Positions 27,240 to 36,325 are shown, counted from the stretch's first letter. The stretch: 64,000 bases of DNA from Yersinia thracica (GCF_902170565.1 NZ_CABHXX010000034.1:48282-112281), one strand, 5' to 3'. A program made the numbers and translations. Notes: generated by a model not told the origin, from the sequence alone.

Positions 27240-28916
27240 TTAATGTGTCTTCGGAATAAAGACGGTAAATAAGGTGCCGCGTGGCGGATTCTCTTCTATC
27301 GTAATGGTGCCGCCACTTTGCTGCACATAGGTGGCGACCAGATACAGGCCAATGCCGTGTTCATCTGAATTTTTAGAGCTGATACCCCGTTCGAACAGGC
27401 TATCTTGAAATTGTGGGTCGATACCGCACCCGTGATCGGCGACTTCTAAAATCACATCATCACCTTCATCGGACAGATAAATTTCAACGTGTTTATCACC
27501 CTCAGGATTTTTGAGGCTCGCCTCAAAAGCATTATCCAGCAGATTCCCCATAATGGCAGCCAGTTCATTTTCGCCGATAGTGGCGGGCAAATGATTTAAC
27601 TGGCAGCCGGGGACAAAATTCAAATTCAGCCCTAACTCCTTGGCCCGATGGTATTTACCAAATAATAACGCCGCAATTTGCCGGTTATCAAATGCGGTGC
27701 GTAACATATCAATCAGCGCTTGATGAGAAGAGGATTCGGTTTTGACCATTTCCAGTGCCCGATCAAACTCTTTCATCTGCAACAGCCCACTCATGGTCGA
27801 CATCCAATTGAGATGCTCATGGCGCACAGTGCGCAGATTTTCGACATATTGTTTAATCTGGCTGAGTTGGGCACTGAGAGTATGAATATCATCCTGACTG
27901 CGAAAACTCACCACCCAGCCTTGAAAAACCCCCTCTTCTGACCAGATACCCGCTCGGTTGGCAATGGCATTCAAACCATTTAAGGTACACAGTTCATCCT
28001 GGCGATTATCACCACTTTGATCGAGGAAGAAGTGGTCAGGAGCAACCACCTCACTGACTTTGCGACCAATCAATTGCTGTGGCGTGGCAGAGATGCGCAA
28101 CATTTTACGCGCATTTTGATTGATTGCAGTGATCTTGCCCTCAGGATCAACCGCTAACAGCCCCTCAAATACGGCACCGAACAAAGCTTCTTGCTGGCGC
28201 AACACGCGGGCTATTTCTTTCGGTTCCATCCCCATCATTTGGCGGCGGATATGGTGAGCAAATAGCCATGATAGCAGTAGCAATATTCCCAACACGAAAA
28301 GAAAAGAGTGGGTGAGTGGCAACAAATAAATTAACCGCCAGTGGTCTATTTTGCTGATCAGGTAACCCAAAGAAACCACACCAATGATTTTTCCCTGCTC
28401 ATCGCGGATCGGGGTTTTAGCCCGCATGGCTTCGCCGATAGATCCTTTACCGAAAATAATGTAGCTCTCGCCCCTTTCCAATGCGCCGGGTTTAGTCCAT
28501 TGCATTGGGTGGCCAATCATTTGCGGATTAGGGTGATAGAGGCGAATGGACTGAGTATCTCCAATCACCAGGTAATCAAGATCCGAACTATTCCCCAGCC
28601 GGTCGACAATGTGGGCTAATTGGGCTTTATCGCGATGTTTAACCGCATTCACGACGGAATCCATTGAGGCGATTATTTTGGCCTGATTCATTGCAGTTTT
28701 ACTGACTTGATCCAGCAGATATTGCTCAAAATTATGGCTGAGAAAGCGATCCAGTGCCCCGACCAACAGAATAGAGACGGTTAATAGCAGCAGAAATATG
28801 CGCAGTGGAAAAGCCATGTTTTGCAATCGGCTCCATATCCGGCTGCGCCATTTTAATTTGCCTGATGTGAAGAGATCGGCAGAGGGGGTCGACACATTAC
28901 TCACCTTAATTAACAT
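27240..28916 (-). CDS. CitA/DpiB/DcuS-like sensor histidine kinase
   Basis: About 558 aa. Two membrane helices flank a periplasmic PASp domain. That domain has the family's ligand-binding region with IRLYHPNPQMIGHPM and KGSIGEAMRAKTPI, typical of citrate and C4-dicarboxylate sensors. A cytoplasmic PAS follows, then a SPOB-type dimerisation helix with the His in RTVRHEHLNWMSTMSG. The ATPase domain contains NLLDNAFEA and GIGLYLV. The ATG at 28916 is chosen; the frame continues to a TTG at 28958. Citrate is the likeliest ligand given the divergent citC remnant. Confidence 0.88.
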   Translation of the reverse strand: MLIKVSNVSTPSADLFTSGKLKWRSRIWSRLQNMAFPLRIFLLLLTVSILLVGALDRFLSHNFEQYLLDQVSKTAMNQAKIIASMDSVVNAVKHRDKAQLAHIVDRLGNSSDLDYLVIGDTQSIRLYHPNPQMIGHPMQWTKPGALERGESYIIFGKGSIGEAMRAKTPIRDEQGKIIGVVSLGYLISKIDHWRLIYLLPLTHSFLFVLGILLLLSWLFAHHIRRQMMGMEPKEIARVLRQQEALFGAVFEGLLAVDPEGKITAINQNARKMLRISATPQQLIGRKVSEVVAPDHFFLDQSGDNRQDELCTLNGLNAIANRAGIWSEEGVFQGWVVSFRSQDDIHTLSAQLSQIKQYVENLRTVRHEHLNWMSTMSGLLQMKEFDRALEMVKTESSSHQALIDMLRTAFDNRQIAALLFGKYHRAKELGLNLNFVPGCQLNHLPATIGENELAAIMGNLLDNAFEASLKNPEGDKHVEIYLSDEGDDVILEVADHGCGIDPQFQDSLFERGISSKNSDEHGIGLYLVATYVQQSGGTITIEENPPRGTLFTVFIPKTH

Positions 28917-29252
28917 ATGGGTTATTGCACTGGCATTAACATAAGTTAATTCAGTCAATAATTAAATAGCTAAGAGAAATAAAAAAATATATTAATAATT
29001 AAGAAAATTAAAACCATTAAATAAATTATATTTACTCTATTATATGTGAAACAGGTCAATTAATCGCGCTATTTTTATGTTTAGCATGTGTGCACAAATT
29101 AATTAAAATTAAAAATAAAGCCATGTAAATTTATTTTATCTTGTTGTTTTTATGTAAATTTTTATTTAAATAATGAGTAATTGTTTATTTCATTACTGAT
29201 TTTTTAACTTGTTTTTTATTTGTTATGTAAACGTTATGGTAGAGAGTGAATT
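28917..29252. promoter_or_regulatory. AT-rich divergent promoter region, citAB-like and citC remnant
   Basis: The region between the divergent kinase gene and the citC remnant is extremely AT-rich. In related species the interval citA-citC carries CitB and CRP sites. I could not pick out a convincing CRP palindrome. It may still drive the fused remnant transcript. Confidence 0.4.
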
Positions 29253-29702
29253 ATGGATACGGTATTTAGTCTAATTAATCGTTCAGACCATCAGCAGATT
29301 GCAGAAATAACCCGTTTCTTGCGTGCGAATGATCTGAATATAGATACCACCGTTGAGGTGTTTATTACCGTAAGCCGTAATGAAAAACTGCTGGCCTGCG
29401 GTGGTATTGCCGGCAATATTATCAAATGTGTGGCAATCAGTGAGCAGGTGAGGGGCGAAGGGTTGGCGCTGACATTAGCAACAGAGCTGGTCAATCTGGC
29501 CTATGAGCGCCATCACAGCCATTTGTTTATTTATACCAAAACTAAAAATGAGAGCTTATTTAAAGCTTGTGGCTTTTATCCTATAGCCAGTGTCCCGGAC
29601 ATTGTGGTGTTGATGGAAAATAGCGACTGCCGTTTATCGCGCTATGCCAAACAATTAAGTCAACTACGCCAGCCGGGGCAGAAAGGTTCGCCAACACCAT
29701 GA
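29253..29702 (+). pseudogene. citC: citC remnant: N-terminal part of [citrate lyase] ligase
   Basis: The 149-codon frame matches the N-terminal GNAT-like domain of citrate lyase synthetase CitC. It has DTTVEVFITVSRNEKLLACGG, IIKCVAISEQVRGEGLALTL and HLFIYTKTKNESLFKACGF, each given in part. Intact CitC is about 340-350 aa and has a nucleotidyltransferase domain after this point. Here the match stops at about LRQPGQK and a TGA follows. The start ATG at 29253 is intact. The protein could still fold as an acetyltransferase-like domain, but it cannot acetylate citrate lyase as CitC does. Confidence 0.88.
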
Positions 29703-30061
29703 GCACTCATCTTGACGGCTTCTCGCCGAATATGACGGTGGTGGCATTGGTGTTAGTGTTCTATTTCTCCCACTATCTGTTCGCGAGTTTGTCTGCCCAT
29801 ACCGCCACCATGCTGCCGGTGATTTTAGCCGTGGGTAAAGGGTTGAGCGGGGTGCCAATGGAGCATTTATCCATGTTGTTGGTGTTGTCTATCGGGATCA
29901 TGGGGGTTTTGACCCCGTATGCTACCGGCCCTGGCGTCATTATCTACGGCTGCGGCTATGTGAAATCGAAAGATTACTGGCGGCTGGGTGGGATCATGGG
30001 GGTGTTCTACATTAGCATGTTGCTGCTGGTGGGTTGGCCAATAATGAGTTTATGGTATTGA
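29699..30061 (+). pseudogene. citT-like remnant: C-terminal part of a DASS-family antiporter
   Basis: The frame begins with an ATG overlapping the citC-remnant stop. It encodes 120 residues matching the end of divalent anion:sodium symporter (DASS) family transporters such as CitT and TtdT: FYFSHYLFASLSAHTATMLP, then TPYATGPGVIIYGCGYV and a final helix. Full-length members are about 480 aa. Three-quarters of the transporter is missing. In E. coli citC and citT are the first and last genes of citCDEFXGT, so one deletion would join them like this. Confidence 0.88.
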
Positions 30062-30077
30062 TTTAGAGGTGTTTTTT

Positions 30078-30104
30078 ATGTCGGGCTAGTCAGCGGCCCG
30101 ACAT
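30078..30104. terminator. Bidirectional terminator between the citT remnant and dctM
   Basis: ATGTCGGGC (30078-30086) and its complement (30096-30104) have a 9-base loop. A T-run lies upstream for the minus strand and a T-rich tail for the plus strand. It separates convergent genes. Confidence 0.85.
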
Positions 30105-30131
30105 ATTTATGATAGATGGCGAGCTGACGTG

Positions 30132-31424
30132 TTAGCCGGTGTAGACACCAAAGACTCTTGGCAACCACAGCGATATTGCTGGAATATACGTCACCAGCAT
30201 CAGCACCAAGAACAGTGCGCCGTAGAACGGCAACATGGCTTTTACCACCTGCTCAATTTTCTGTTTACTCACCGCACTGGCAACAAACAGCACTGACCCC
30301 ACCGGCGGTGTAATCAGGCCAATTCCCAGATTTATCAGCATAATCATACCGAAATGCACCGGATCAATGCCCAATGAATTGGTGACCGGCATCAACACTG
30401 GCGTCAGTATCAAAATCAACGGGGCCATGTCCATCAAGGTGCCAATCAGCAGCAACATGATATTGATACACATTAAAATGACGTATTTATTATCTGAAAC
30501 CGAGGTAAAGAACTCAGTGATACGCTCGGGTAATTGCATATAGGTCATGATCGCGCCAAAGCTGGCAGCAAAGCCGATTAAAATCATCACGATAGTGACG
30601 GTTTTTACCGTGCGATACATCAGCTTGGGTAACTCTGACCATTTGTAATCACGATAGATAAACATGGTGACGAAAAATGACCATAAACAGGCAATAGCGG
30701 CGGATTCAGTGGCAGTAAACACGCCAGAAAGAATCCCGCCCATGATGATGACCACCGTCATCAACCCCCATAATGTGTCGACAAAGATTTTAAGCGCCTG
30801 ACGGAACGGCACCCGCTCACCTTTGGGGTAGCCCCGCTTATAAGCAAAACCGACACACATTAACATCAGGGTAAAACTGAGCAGCAGACCCGGCAATATC
30901 CCAGCAATAAACAGCGCCGCGATCGAGACAGTACCGCCGGTGGCTAATGAATAAATCACTGAATTATGGCTAGGCGGCGTCAATATTGCCTGAACTGAAC
31001 CACTGGCGGTCACCGCTGCCGCAAAGTCACGTGGGTAACCTTTTTTGTCCATTTCCGGGATCATCACCGAGCCAATAGAGGCGGTATCCGCCACTGACGA
31101 CCCTGAAATAGCACCGAAAAAAGTCGAGGCGACGATATTCACCAGTGAGAGGCCGCCACGGATAAATCCGACGAAAATATAGGCGAAACTCACCAGCCGC
31201 CGCGCAATTCCCCCCTCGGCCATAATGGCACCGGCCAGAATAAAGAAAGGAATAGCCAATAATGAGAATTTGTTGACGCCGCTGGTAATTTGAATCATTA
31301 CCGCTTCCAGCGGTAAATCAATCCAAAATGCGCCAGCAATGGCACTCAAGCCGACGGCATAAGCCACCGGTACACCGATAGCCAACAAAATGGCCAAAGT
31401 AAAAACTAAAATAAATGCGTCCAT
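30132..31424 (-). CDS. dctM: TRAP transporter large permease (DctM-like)
   Basis: This 430-aa inner-membrane protein with about 12 helices belongs to the DctM subfamily of TRAP transporters (PSHNSVIYSLATGGTVSI, LMDMAPLILILTPVLMPV, LGIGLITPPVGS). It forms the Na+-coupled translocation channel with the small permease. It is last in the dctP-dctQ-dctM operon. The family handles C4-dicarboxylates, keto acids, sialic acid or sugar acids. The substrate is set by the binding protein. Confidence 0.92.
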   Translation of the reverse strand: MDAFILVFTLAILLAIGVPVAYAVGLSAIAGAFWIDLPLEAVMIQITSGVNKFSLLAIPFFILAGAIMAEGGIARRLVSFAYIFVGFIRGGLSLVNIVASTFFGAISGSSVADTASIGSVMIPEMDKKGYPRDFAAAVTASGSVQAILTPPSHNSVIYSLATGGTVSIAALFIAGILPGLLLSFTLMLMCVGFAYKRGYPKGERVPFRQALKIFVDTLWGLMTVVIIMGGILSGVFTATESAAIACLWSFFVTMFIYRDYKWSELPKLMYRTVKTVTIVMILIGFAASFGAIMTYMQLPERITEFFTSVSDNKYVILMCINIMLLLIGTLMDMAPLILILTPVLMPVTNSLGIDPVHFGMIMLINLGIGLITPPVGSVLFVASAVSKQKIEQVVKAMLPFYGALFLVLMLVTYIPAISLWLPRVFGVYTG

Positions 31425-31442
31425 AAGGCAAAGTTCCCCAAA

Positions 31443-31949
31443 TTATGAATTGCCAATCATGACTACCGGGCGGTGGGTCTGCGAGCCGAAGAACAGGCGC
31501 TCGATAATAAACAACAGGGTAATTGCAGAGCCTACCGGCAGAGGAATATAAGTTTGCCCGGCGGTCAGTAATGGGAACTCCGCCACGGGTTGTGACCAAA
31601 GTTCGCTACACAAAATAAAGCTGTAAACCAGAATAAACAGGCTGATTAATATCATCAGCAAATCCACCAATATCAGGCAGATTTTTTTACCCGCTTCAGA
31701 GAGCCGGTCGGTAACCATGCTGACGGCAATATGCGAACCCGAACGATAACTGGCCGCAGCGCCGACAAAGGTAAATGTCACCATGCATAAAATAGCCACG
31801 GGTTCGGGCCAGGATAAACCATCGTTTAGGACATAACGGGTGAATATCCCAATGGGAATAACTGCAACCATAATAATTAATGCAATACCCGCCACCCAAA
31901 CTGACAGGCGATATAAAGCATCCATCGTTGATAGATAAGAGCGAGCCAT
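31443..31949 (-). CDS. dctQ: TRAP transporter small permease (DctQ-like)
   Basis: This 168-aa protein with four hydrophobic helices has the DctQ signature (FTRYVLNDGLSWPEPVA, FVGAAASYRSGSHIAVSMV). It associates with DctM in the membrane. The gene ends 18 bases before the dctM start. A palindromic repeat separates it from the binding-protein gene upstream. Confidence 0.9.
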   Translation of the reverse strand: MARSYLSTMDALYRLSVWVAGIALIIMVAVIPIGIFTRYVLNDGLSWPEPVAILCMVTFTFVGAAASYRSGSHIAVSMVTDRLSEAGKKICLILVDLLMILISLFILVYSFILCSELWSQPVAEFPLLTAGQTYIPLPVGSAITLLFIIERLFFGSQTHRPVVMIGNS

Positions 31950-31964
31950 AGCGGAAACCTCAGA

Positions 31965-32095
31965 TTACCCTTCGTCCTTGGCGCTGCAGCAGTGTTAGCG
32001 GCGTTTGTTCATCCGAATCACTTACTTTTGTGTAAGCTCATCAGAATTGATTTATTTTCCGTCTTGCTGCAACACCAATGACTTTGGGTATATAT
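31965..32095. repeat. Palindromic repeat between dctP- and dctQ-like genes
   Basis: It begins TTACCCTTCGTCCTTGGCGC and ends GCAACACCAATGACTTTGGG before TATA. The ends are imperfect inverted repeats. The outer arms (CCTTGGCGYTGCAGC and TTGCTGCAACRCCAATG) match the short palindrome at 21435-21467, which also lies between a binding-protein gene and its permease. The middle has another hairpin (TTACTTTTGTGTAA). Confidence 0.7.
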
Positions 32096-32132
32096 CGATG
32101 GTATTAAAATTATTAATACCGCCAAAAGAATA

Positions 32133-33122
32133 TTATTTGACCGCGTTAATTTGCTGGATTAAGTCTTGATAATCTTTGCCAAATTCATCACGTACCGGCT
32201 GAGTGGCTTGGTAATAATAGTCATGATCGATTTCATGATATTGCACGCCGCCTGCTTTCATTTTGTCATGAGATTGCTGCACATAGGCTTGCCATAATAC
32301 CCGCTGTTCTGCTTGTGCTTCTTTTGCCAGTTTCAGAATGGTTTGTTGATCTTCAGGAGATAATTTATCCCACTTAACTTTAGAATAAAGGAACAATTCT
32401 GGAATAATAAAATGGCCGCTCAAGGTATAGTTTTTAACCACTGGCAAGTAGTTATGCGCGACAAAAGTTGGCTCGTTATTTTCGGTGCCATCAATAACCC
32501 CGGTTTGCATCCCGCTGAACACTTCACTGACACCCATACTGAGTGAATTGGCCCCCATTGCTTTTAGTGTTGCCAGTGCAATAGGGCTGCCCTGCACTCG
32601 GATTTTCATGCCTTTGAGATCTTCTGGTTTAATGACCGGCTGTTTGGTTATCAGATTACGGGTGCCCGCATCCATCCAACCGAGGAAGACTAATTTTGAA
32701 TTTTTATTGTTAGTGATTTTATCGCCAATTTCCTGACCAATCTTTCCATCAAGCACTTTATGCAAGTGATCTTCATCGCGGAACATATAGGGCAGAGTAA
32801 AGACACTGATCTCCGGTAAAATAGACGCCACCGGGGTCATGGAAACACGAATAATATCAATGGCTCCCATTTGAGCCTGCTCTATCATTTGTTTTTCATC
32901 ACCCAATACCCCGCCGGGGAAAGTTTTAATTTCCAATCGCCCGTCAGTCACGGTCTTCAACTTGTCACCCATATTTTTAACCGCTACGACATTGGGATAA
33001 TCTTTAGGATGAACATCGGCAGCTTTAATTTGCTGGGCGGCGGTTATTTGGCTAAATAAAATAGCAGCAATAGCCAGACAGAGTGTTGGTAGCGGCTTAG
33101 GAAATTTCATAGAGAATTTCAT
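32133..33122 (-). CDS. dctP: TRAP transporter periplasmic binding protein (DctP-like)
   Basis: This 329-aa DctP-family protein has a signal peptide ending near ITAAQ. Family features are HPKDYPNVVAVKNMGDKL, FPGGVLGDEKQMIEQ, and KIRVQGSPIALATLKAMGA, whose arginine normally forms the salt bridge with the carboxylate of the ligand. EVFSGMQTGVIDGTENN follows. It is first in the operon. The neighbouring citAB-like pair makes a carboxylate ligand plausible, but it is not proven. Confidence 0.9.
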   Translation of the reverse strand: MKFSMKFPKPLPTLCLAIAAILFSQITAAQQIKAADVHPKDYPNVVAVKNMGDKLKTVTDGRLEIKTFPGGVLGDEKQMIEQAQMGAIDIIRVSMTPVASILPEISVFTLPYMFRDEDHLHKVLDGKIGQEIGDKITNNKNSKLVFLGWMDAGTRNLITKQPVIKPEDLKGMKIRVQGSPIALATLKAMGANSLSMGVSEVFSGMQTGVIDGTENNEPTFVAHNYLPVVKNYTLSGHFIIPELFLYSKVKWDKLSPEDQQTILKLAKEAQAEQRVLWQAYVQQSHDKMKAGGVQYHEIDHDYYYQATQPVRDEFGKDYQDLIQQINAVK

Positions 33123-33492
33123 TCAGTGGTCTCCAGAAGTCATTAAAATAACAGGTAAAAAGAGATTATTTCTAATAATGGAATAGTTATATAAAAGGGC
33201 TATTCCTTTATCCCCAGGGTGATAAACCTAGCGGGTTACATTTGCTTTTAAATTGACCAGTGTCACAGAAAAAGAAATGACAGGAACTGCGTTTCAATAA
33301 TTGTGAAGTATCATTTCATATTGTCTTATGATCAATCGACCGCGTGGCGATAGATATGATTTATCGGGTTATAAATGAGGCGCAACTTGAAGTGGATAAC
33401 GTTTTAGTTCACATGGCGAGGTTCTGATGTTGTGGCAAAGGAGGTTAACTACTACTATAAAACGCCATTAATTAAGATGATTAGGATAACCT
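33123..33492. promoter_or_regulatory. Divergent upstream region of dctP and the PPTase gene
   Basis: This 370-base gap should hold both promoters. A small inverted repeat, GGAATAG (33180-33186) with CTATTCC (33200-33206), lies about 60 bases before dctP. No operator I can name is seen. A 4-base-rich G/C stretch near 33340 is unremarkable. Confidence 0.4.
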
Positions 33493-34242
33493 GTGACGTC
33501 GGTATTTATCCGTAATTTTACCTTTGCTGCATTACCCGCTACCGGTCTGAATGACCAACCCTTGTTTCATGGGCTTTTGGCTAAATGTGATTTTGATGTG
33601 AATGAATATCGGGATGAGCTGTTTACCGTCTATGGCATCGCGTTTCCGGGCAGTTTACAAAAAGCGGTGGCTAAACGGCGCGCCGAATATCTGGCCGGGC
33701 GTTTTGTTGCCAGGCAAGTTCTGAATATGCTGGAAGTGCGTGATTATCCGCTAGCGAATGGCATCGATCGCGCACCATTGTGGCCGACCGGTTTGATTGG
33801 CAGCATTAGCCATAATAATCAACGCGCTTTGTGTACCGCGCAAATAATAACATCTGCCGCTGAGCCTTTAGAACCCCAGCGCCGCTTGCATGGTATTGGT
33901 TTGGATATAGAAAGTTTAATTCCTGCTGAAAGAGCCGCCAACCTGTGGCCAGGTATTCTCAGTGAAGAGGAATATCAGCATTTTCACGAGGGTCCATTAC
34001 CTTTTAACCACTTGCTAACACTAGCTTTTTCCGCGAAAGAAAGCTTATTTAAAGCAATATACCCACAGCTTGGACGGTATTTTGACTTTCTTGAAGCAAA
34101 GTTGCTGAGTTACTCGTTGGACACGGGGCGTTTTGAATTACAATTGTTACGAGAGTTAAGTGGGGATTTTTCCGCAGGCCGTTGTTTTACTGGCTGTTTC
34201 ACATTAAATGATAGCGATATACAAACACTTATTGCTTACTAA
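33493..34242 (+). CDS. 4'-phosphopantetheinyl transferase (EntD/Sfp superfamily)
   Basis: This 249-aa protein has the two superfamily motifs: GIGLDIES with Mg2+-binding D138 and E140, and FSAKESLFKA with E183 and K187. IGSISHNNQRALC precedes them. It transfers the phosphopantetheine arm of CoA to carrier-protein serines, usually of nonribosomal peptide or polyketide synthases. No such synthase is in the window. The start is GTG at 33493 after AGGAT. EntD-type enzymes normally sit with siderophore genes; this one stands alone next to lpxO. Confidence 0.88.
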   Translation: MTSVFIRNFTFAALPATGLNDQPLFHGLLAKCDFDVNEYRDELFTVYGIAFPGSLQKAVAKRRAEYLAGRFVARQVLNMLEVRDYPLANGIDRAPLWPTGLIGSISHNNQRALCTAQIITSAAEPLEPQRRLHGIGLDIESLIPAERAANLWPGILSEEEYQHFHEGPLPFNHLLTLAFSAKESLFKAIYPQLGRYFDFLEAKLLSYSLDTGRFELQLLRELSGDFSAGRCFTGCFTLNDSDIQTLIAY

Positions 34243-34350
34243 TTCTTATGCTCTCGTCCCTTGTCATTATTTTAAATTCTTTTTAGTTGGAAAGTTTAAT
34301 GGGAATAGACTAAATATTTAGCTACCAAAAATATTTATTGATAGGACATC

Positions 34351-35253
34351 ATGAAATATATAGTGCTATTATTTTTCATCTTGTGTGTAGCCTATGTGCA
34401 TTTCCGTGGGAAAGTGCGTTATAGATTCTGGCGTCAGCTCTCAGACCATTCGACATTTGTTTCGCCGATCAATGTCTTTATGTATTTATTCTCACGCGTG
34501 CCCACCACGCCCTATTTAAAGCAGGATCTTTTCCCCGAACTGACCGTATTGCGAGATAACTGGTTAAAAATTCGGGAAGAAGGTCAGGCGTTAATGAAAA
34601 TCCAGCAAATTAAAGCATCGGATAAATATAATGATGCAGGTTTTAATTCTTTTTTTAAAACGGGCTGGAAGCGCTTTTACTTGAAATGGTATGAAGATAG
34701 CCACCCATCGGCAATGACATTGTGCCCACACACCACCACATTATTACAAGGATTGCCATCGGTGAAAGCGGCGATGTTTGCTGAGTTACCAGACGGCAGC
34801 CGTTTACCTCGCCACCGTGATCCTTATGCGGGGTCTTTGCGTTACCACCTTGGCTTAATAACGCCGAATGATGACCGCTGCTTTATTGATGTTGATGGCA
34901 CCACTTATAGCTGGCGTGACGGTGAAGGAATATTGTTTGATGAAACCTATATTCATTATGCCGAAAATCACAGTGGGCAAAACCGGCTCATTTTATTTTG
35001 TGATATTGAGCGCCCGATGCGCTATCGCTGGGCGCAATGGATTAACCATTGGTTGGGCCGTAATTTAATGAGTGCCGCCACTGCCCCCAATGAAGAGGGG
35101 GATAGAACCGGTGGGGTCAACCGAGCTTTCAAATATATCTATGCGGTACGGAAGGTGGGTAAACGTTTAAAAGCCTGGAACCGCACAATTTATTATCTGA
35201 TTAAATGGATTTTATTTGGTGGTATTGCTGCATTGATTTTTTATGCGCTGTAA
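34351..35253 (+). CDS. lpxO: LpxO-like lipid A dioxygenase
   Basis: This 300-aa protein has membrane helices at both ends (residues 1-18 and about 281-300) and an aspartyl/asparaginyl beta-hydroxylase fold. The iron ligands are H155 and D157 (LPRHRDPYAG) and H202 (YIHYAEN), and R212 probably binds 2-oxoglutarate. LpxO hydroxylates the 2-position of a secondary acyl chain of lipid A in the inner-membrane cytoplasmic face. The stop codon lies inside the first of five tandem 19-bp repeats. Confidence 0.9.
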   Translation: MKYIVLLFFILCVAYVHFRGKVRYRFWRQLSDHSTFVSPINVFMYLFSRVPTTPYLKQDLFPELTVLRDNWLKIREEGQALMKIQQIKASDKYNDAGFNSFFKTGWKRFYLKWYEDSHPSAMTLCPHTTTLLQGLPSVKAAMFAELPDGSRLPRHRDPYAGSLRYHLGLITPNDDRCFIDVDGTTYSWRDGEGILFDETYIHYAENHSGQNRLILFCDIERPMRYRWAQWINHWLGRNLMSAATAPNEEGDRTGGVNRAFKYIYAVRKVGKRLKAWNRTIYYLIKWILFGGIAALIFYAL

Positions 35254-35332
35254 TACTTTTTATGCGCTGTAATACTTTTTATGTGCTGTAGTACTTTTGA
35301 CACGCTGTAGCACTTTTTACGCGCTGTAGCAC
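35238..35332. repeat. Five tandem copies of a 19-bp unit at the lpxO stop
   Basis: Units start at 35238, 35257, 35276, 35295 and 35314, each exactly 19 bp. The first two read TTTTTATGCGCTGTAATAC, and later ones drift by 2-5 bases. The first unit encodes the end of LpxO, phenylalanine-tyrosine-alanine-leucine-stop. The repeats end 32 bases before the transcription terminator. Confidence 0.95.
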
Positions 35333-35363
35333 TCGCCCGCAAAACAACCCAATCATCAAATAG

Positions 35364-35392
35364 CCCACTGAGGTTTCCTCTAGTGGGTTTTT
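35364..35392 (+). terminator. Terminator of lpxO
   Basis: CCCACT (35364-35369) pairs with AGTGGG (35382-35387), and TTTTT follows. The loop may extend the stem (GAGG with CCTC). Confidence 0.85.
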
Positions 35393-35488
35393 CTTTAAAA
35401 TGGGCTTCTCAAAAGAACACTATGGCGAGACTTAGGGCGTCTTTGCAGCGACCCTCTCCACAGCGGCTGGTTATAAATATTTTCGCTT

Positions 35489-36187
35489 TCAGAACGTGCA
35501 GGTATTACGGGCTTTGATCCGCTCTTTGCTGATGGGATGAACAAAATGTAGCTCACTGGCATGCAGCATCAGCCGCGGTGTCTGTTCGGTGCCGGGTAGC
35601 AGGCGGCCACCATACAAGTCGCAGCCCCAAATAGGGTGGCCCAACTGCTGGCAGTGGATGCGGAGTTGATGAGTGCGCCCGGTCTCCGGGGTGAGCTGTA
35701 CCCGCGTCAATGGCAATAATCTATTGTCTTCCAGTTCGTGATAAAAGCGCTCAATGACCTGATAGCGGGAACGGGCGGGCTTGCCGTTGATTGGGCAAAT
35801 CGACATCAGCGGGAACAGTGCTGGGTCTTTGGCAATCGCCGCGTCTATGATTCCTTCGTTGTCGTCCAGATGTCCACAAAGCAGCGCGCTGTACACCTTG
35901 GTTACGGTGCGCTGACTGAACTGTTGGCAGAGGGCAGCATTAATCGCTTTATTGCGGGCAATGACCATCAGCCCGGAAGTCCCGAAATCAAGGCGGTGGA
36001 CCAGAGTGCAGCCGGGGAATATTTGTACCAGTCGATGATGCACCGAGTCGAGATTTTGTGGATTTTTCCCCGAGAGACTGAGTAGCCCAGTAGGTTTATC
36101 GATAAGCACCAGATGATCGTCATGATAGAGAATCTCTATCTTGTCATGGCACGGCGGGGCAATAAAGGTATCGTAAATCGTAGACAT
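35489..36187 (-). CDS. RluA-family pseudouridine synthase
   Basis: This 232-aa RNA pseudouridine synthase has the catalytic motif VHRLDFGTSGL, with nucleophile D67, and the C-terminal PETGRTHQLRIHCQQLGHPI. It is close in size to RluA (219 aa), which modifies 23S rRNA U746 and tRNA U32. The sequence differs enough (for example HRLDFGTSG in place of HRLDMATSG) that it may be a paralogue with another target. It has no S4 domain. Confidence 0.88.
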   Translation of the reverse strand: MSTIYDTFIAPPCHDKIEILYHDDHLVLIDKPTGLLSLSGKNPQNLDSVHHRLVQIFPGCTLVHRLDFGTSGLMVIARNKAINAALCQQFSQRTVTKVYSALLCGHLDDNEGIIDAAIAKDPALFPLMSICPINGKPARSRYQVIERFYHELEDNRLLPLTRVQLTPETGRTHQLRIHCQQLGHPIWGCDLYGGRLLPGTEQTPRLMLHASELHFVHPISKERIKARNTCTF

Positions 36188-36290
36188 CAGGCTGCCCGAA
36201 GGGAGAATGGGGGGGGATAATAACTAACTTTCAGCCAGCTGGCGAATCTGGCCGCCGATGGCGATAACCGCCCACTAGCAATAAAGTAGC

Positions 36291-36325
36291 AAAAAGCCCG
36301 CTTAAGTTTCCTTAAGCGGGCTTCT
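36291..36325 (-). terminator. Terminator of the third tRNA-Asn gene
   Basis: AAGCCCGCTTAAG and CTTAAGCGGGCTT form a near-perfect hairpin, with a T-run on the minus strand. It is nearly the same as the terminator of copy 2. Confidence 0.85.
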
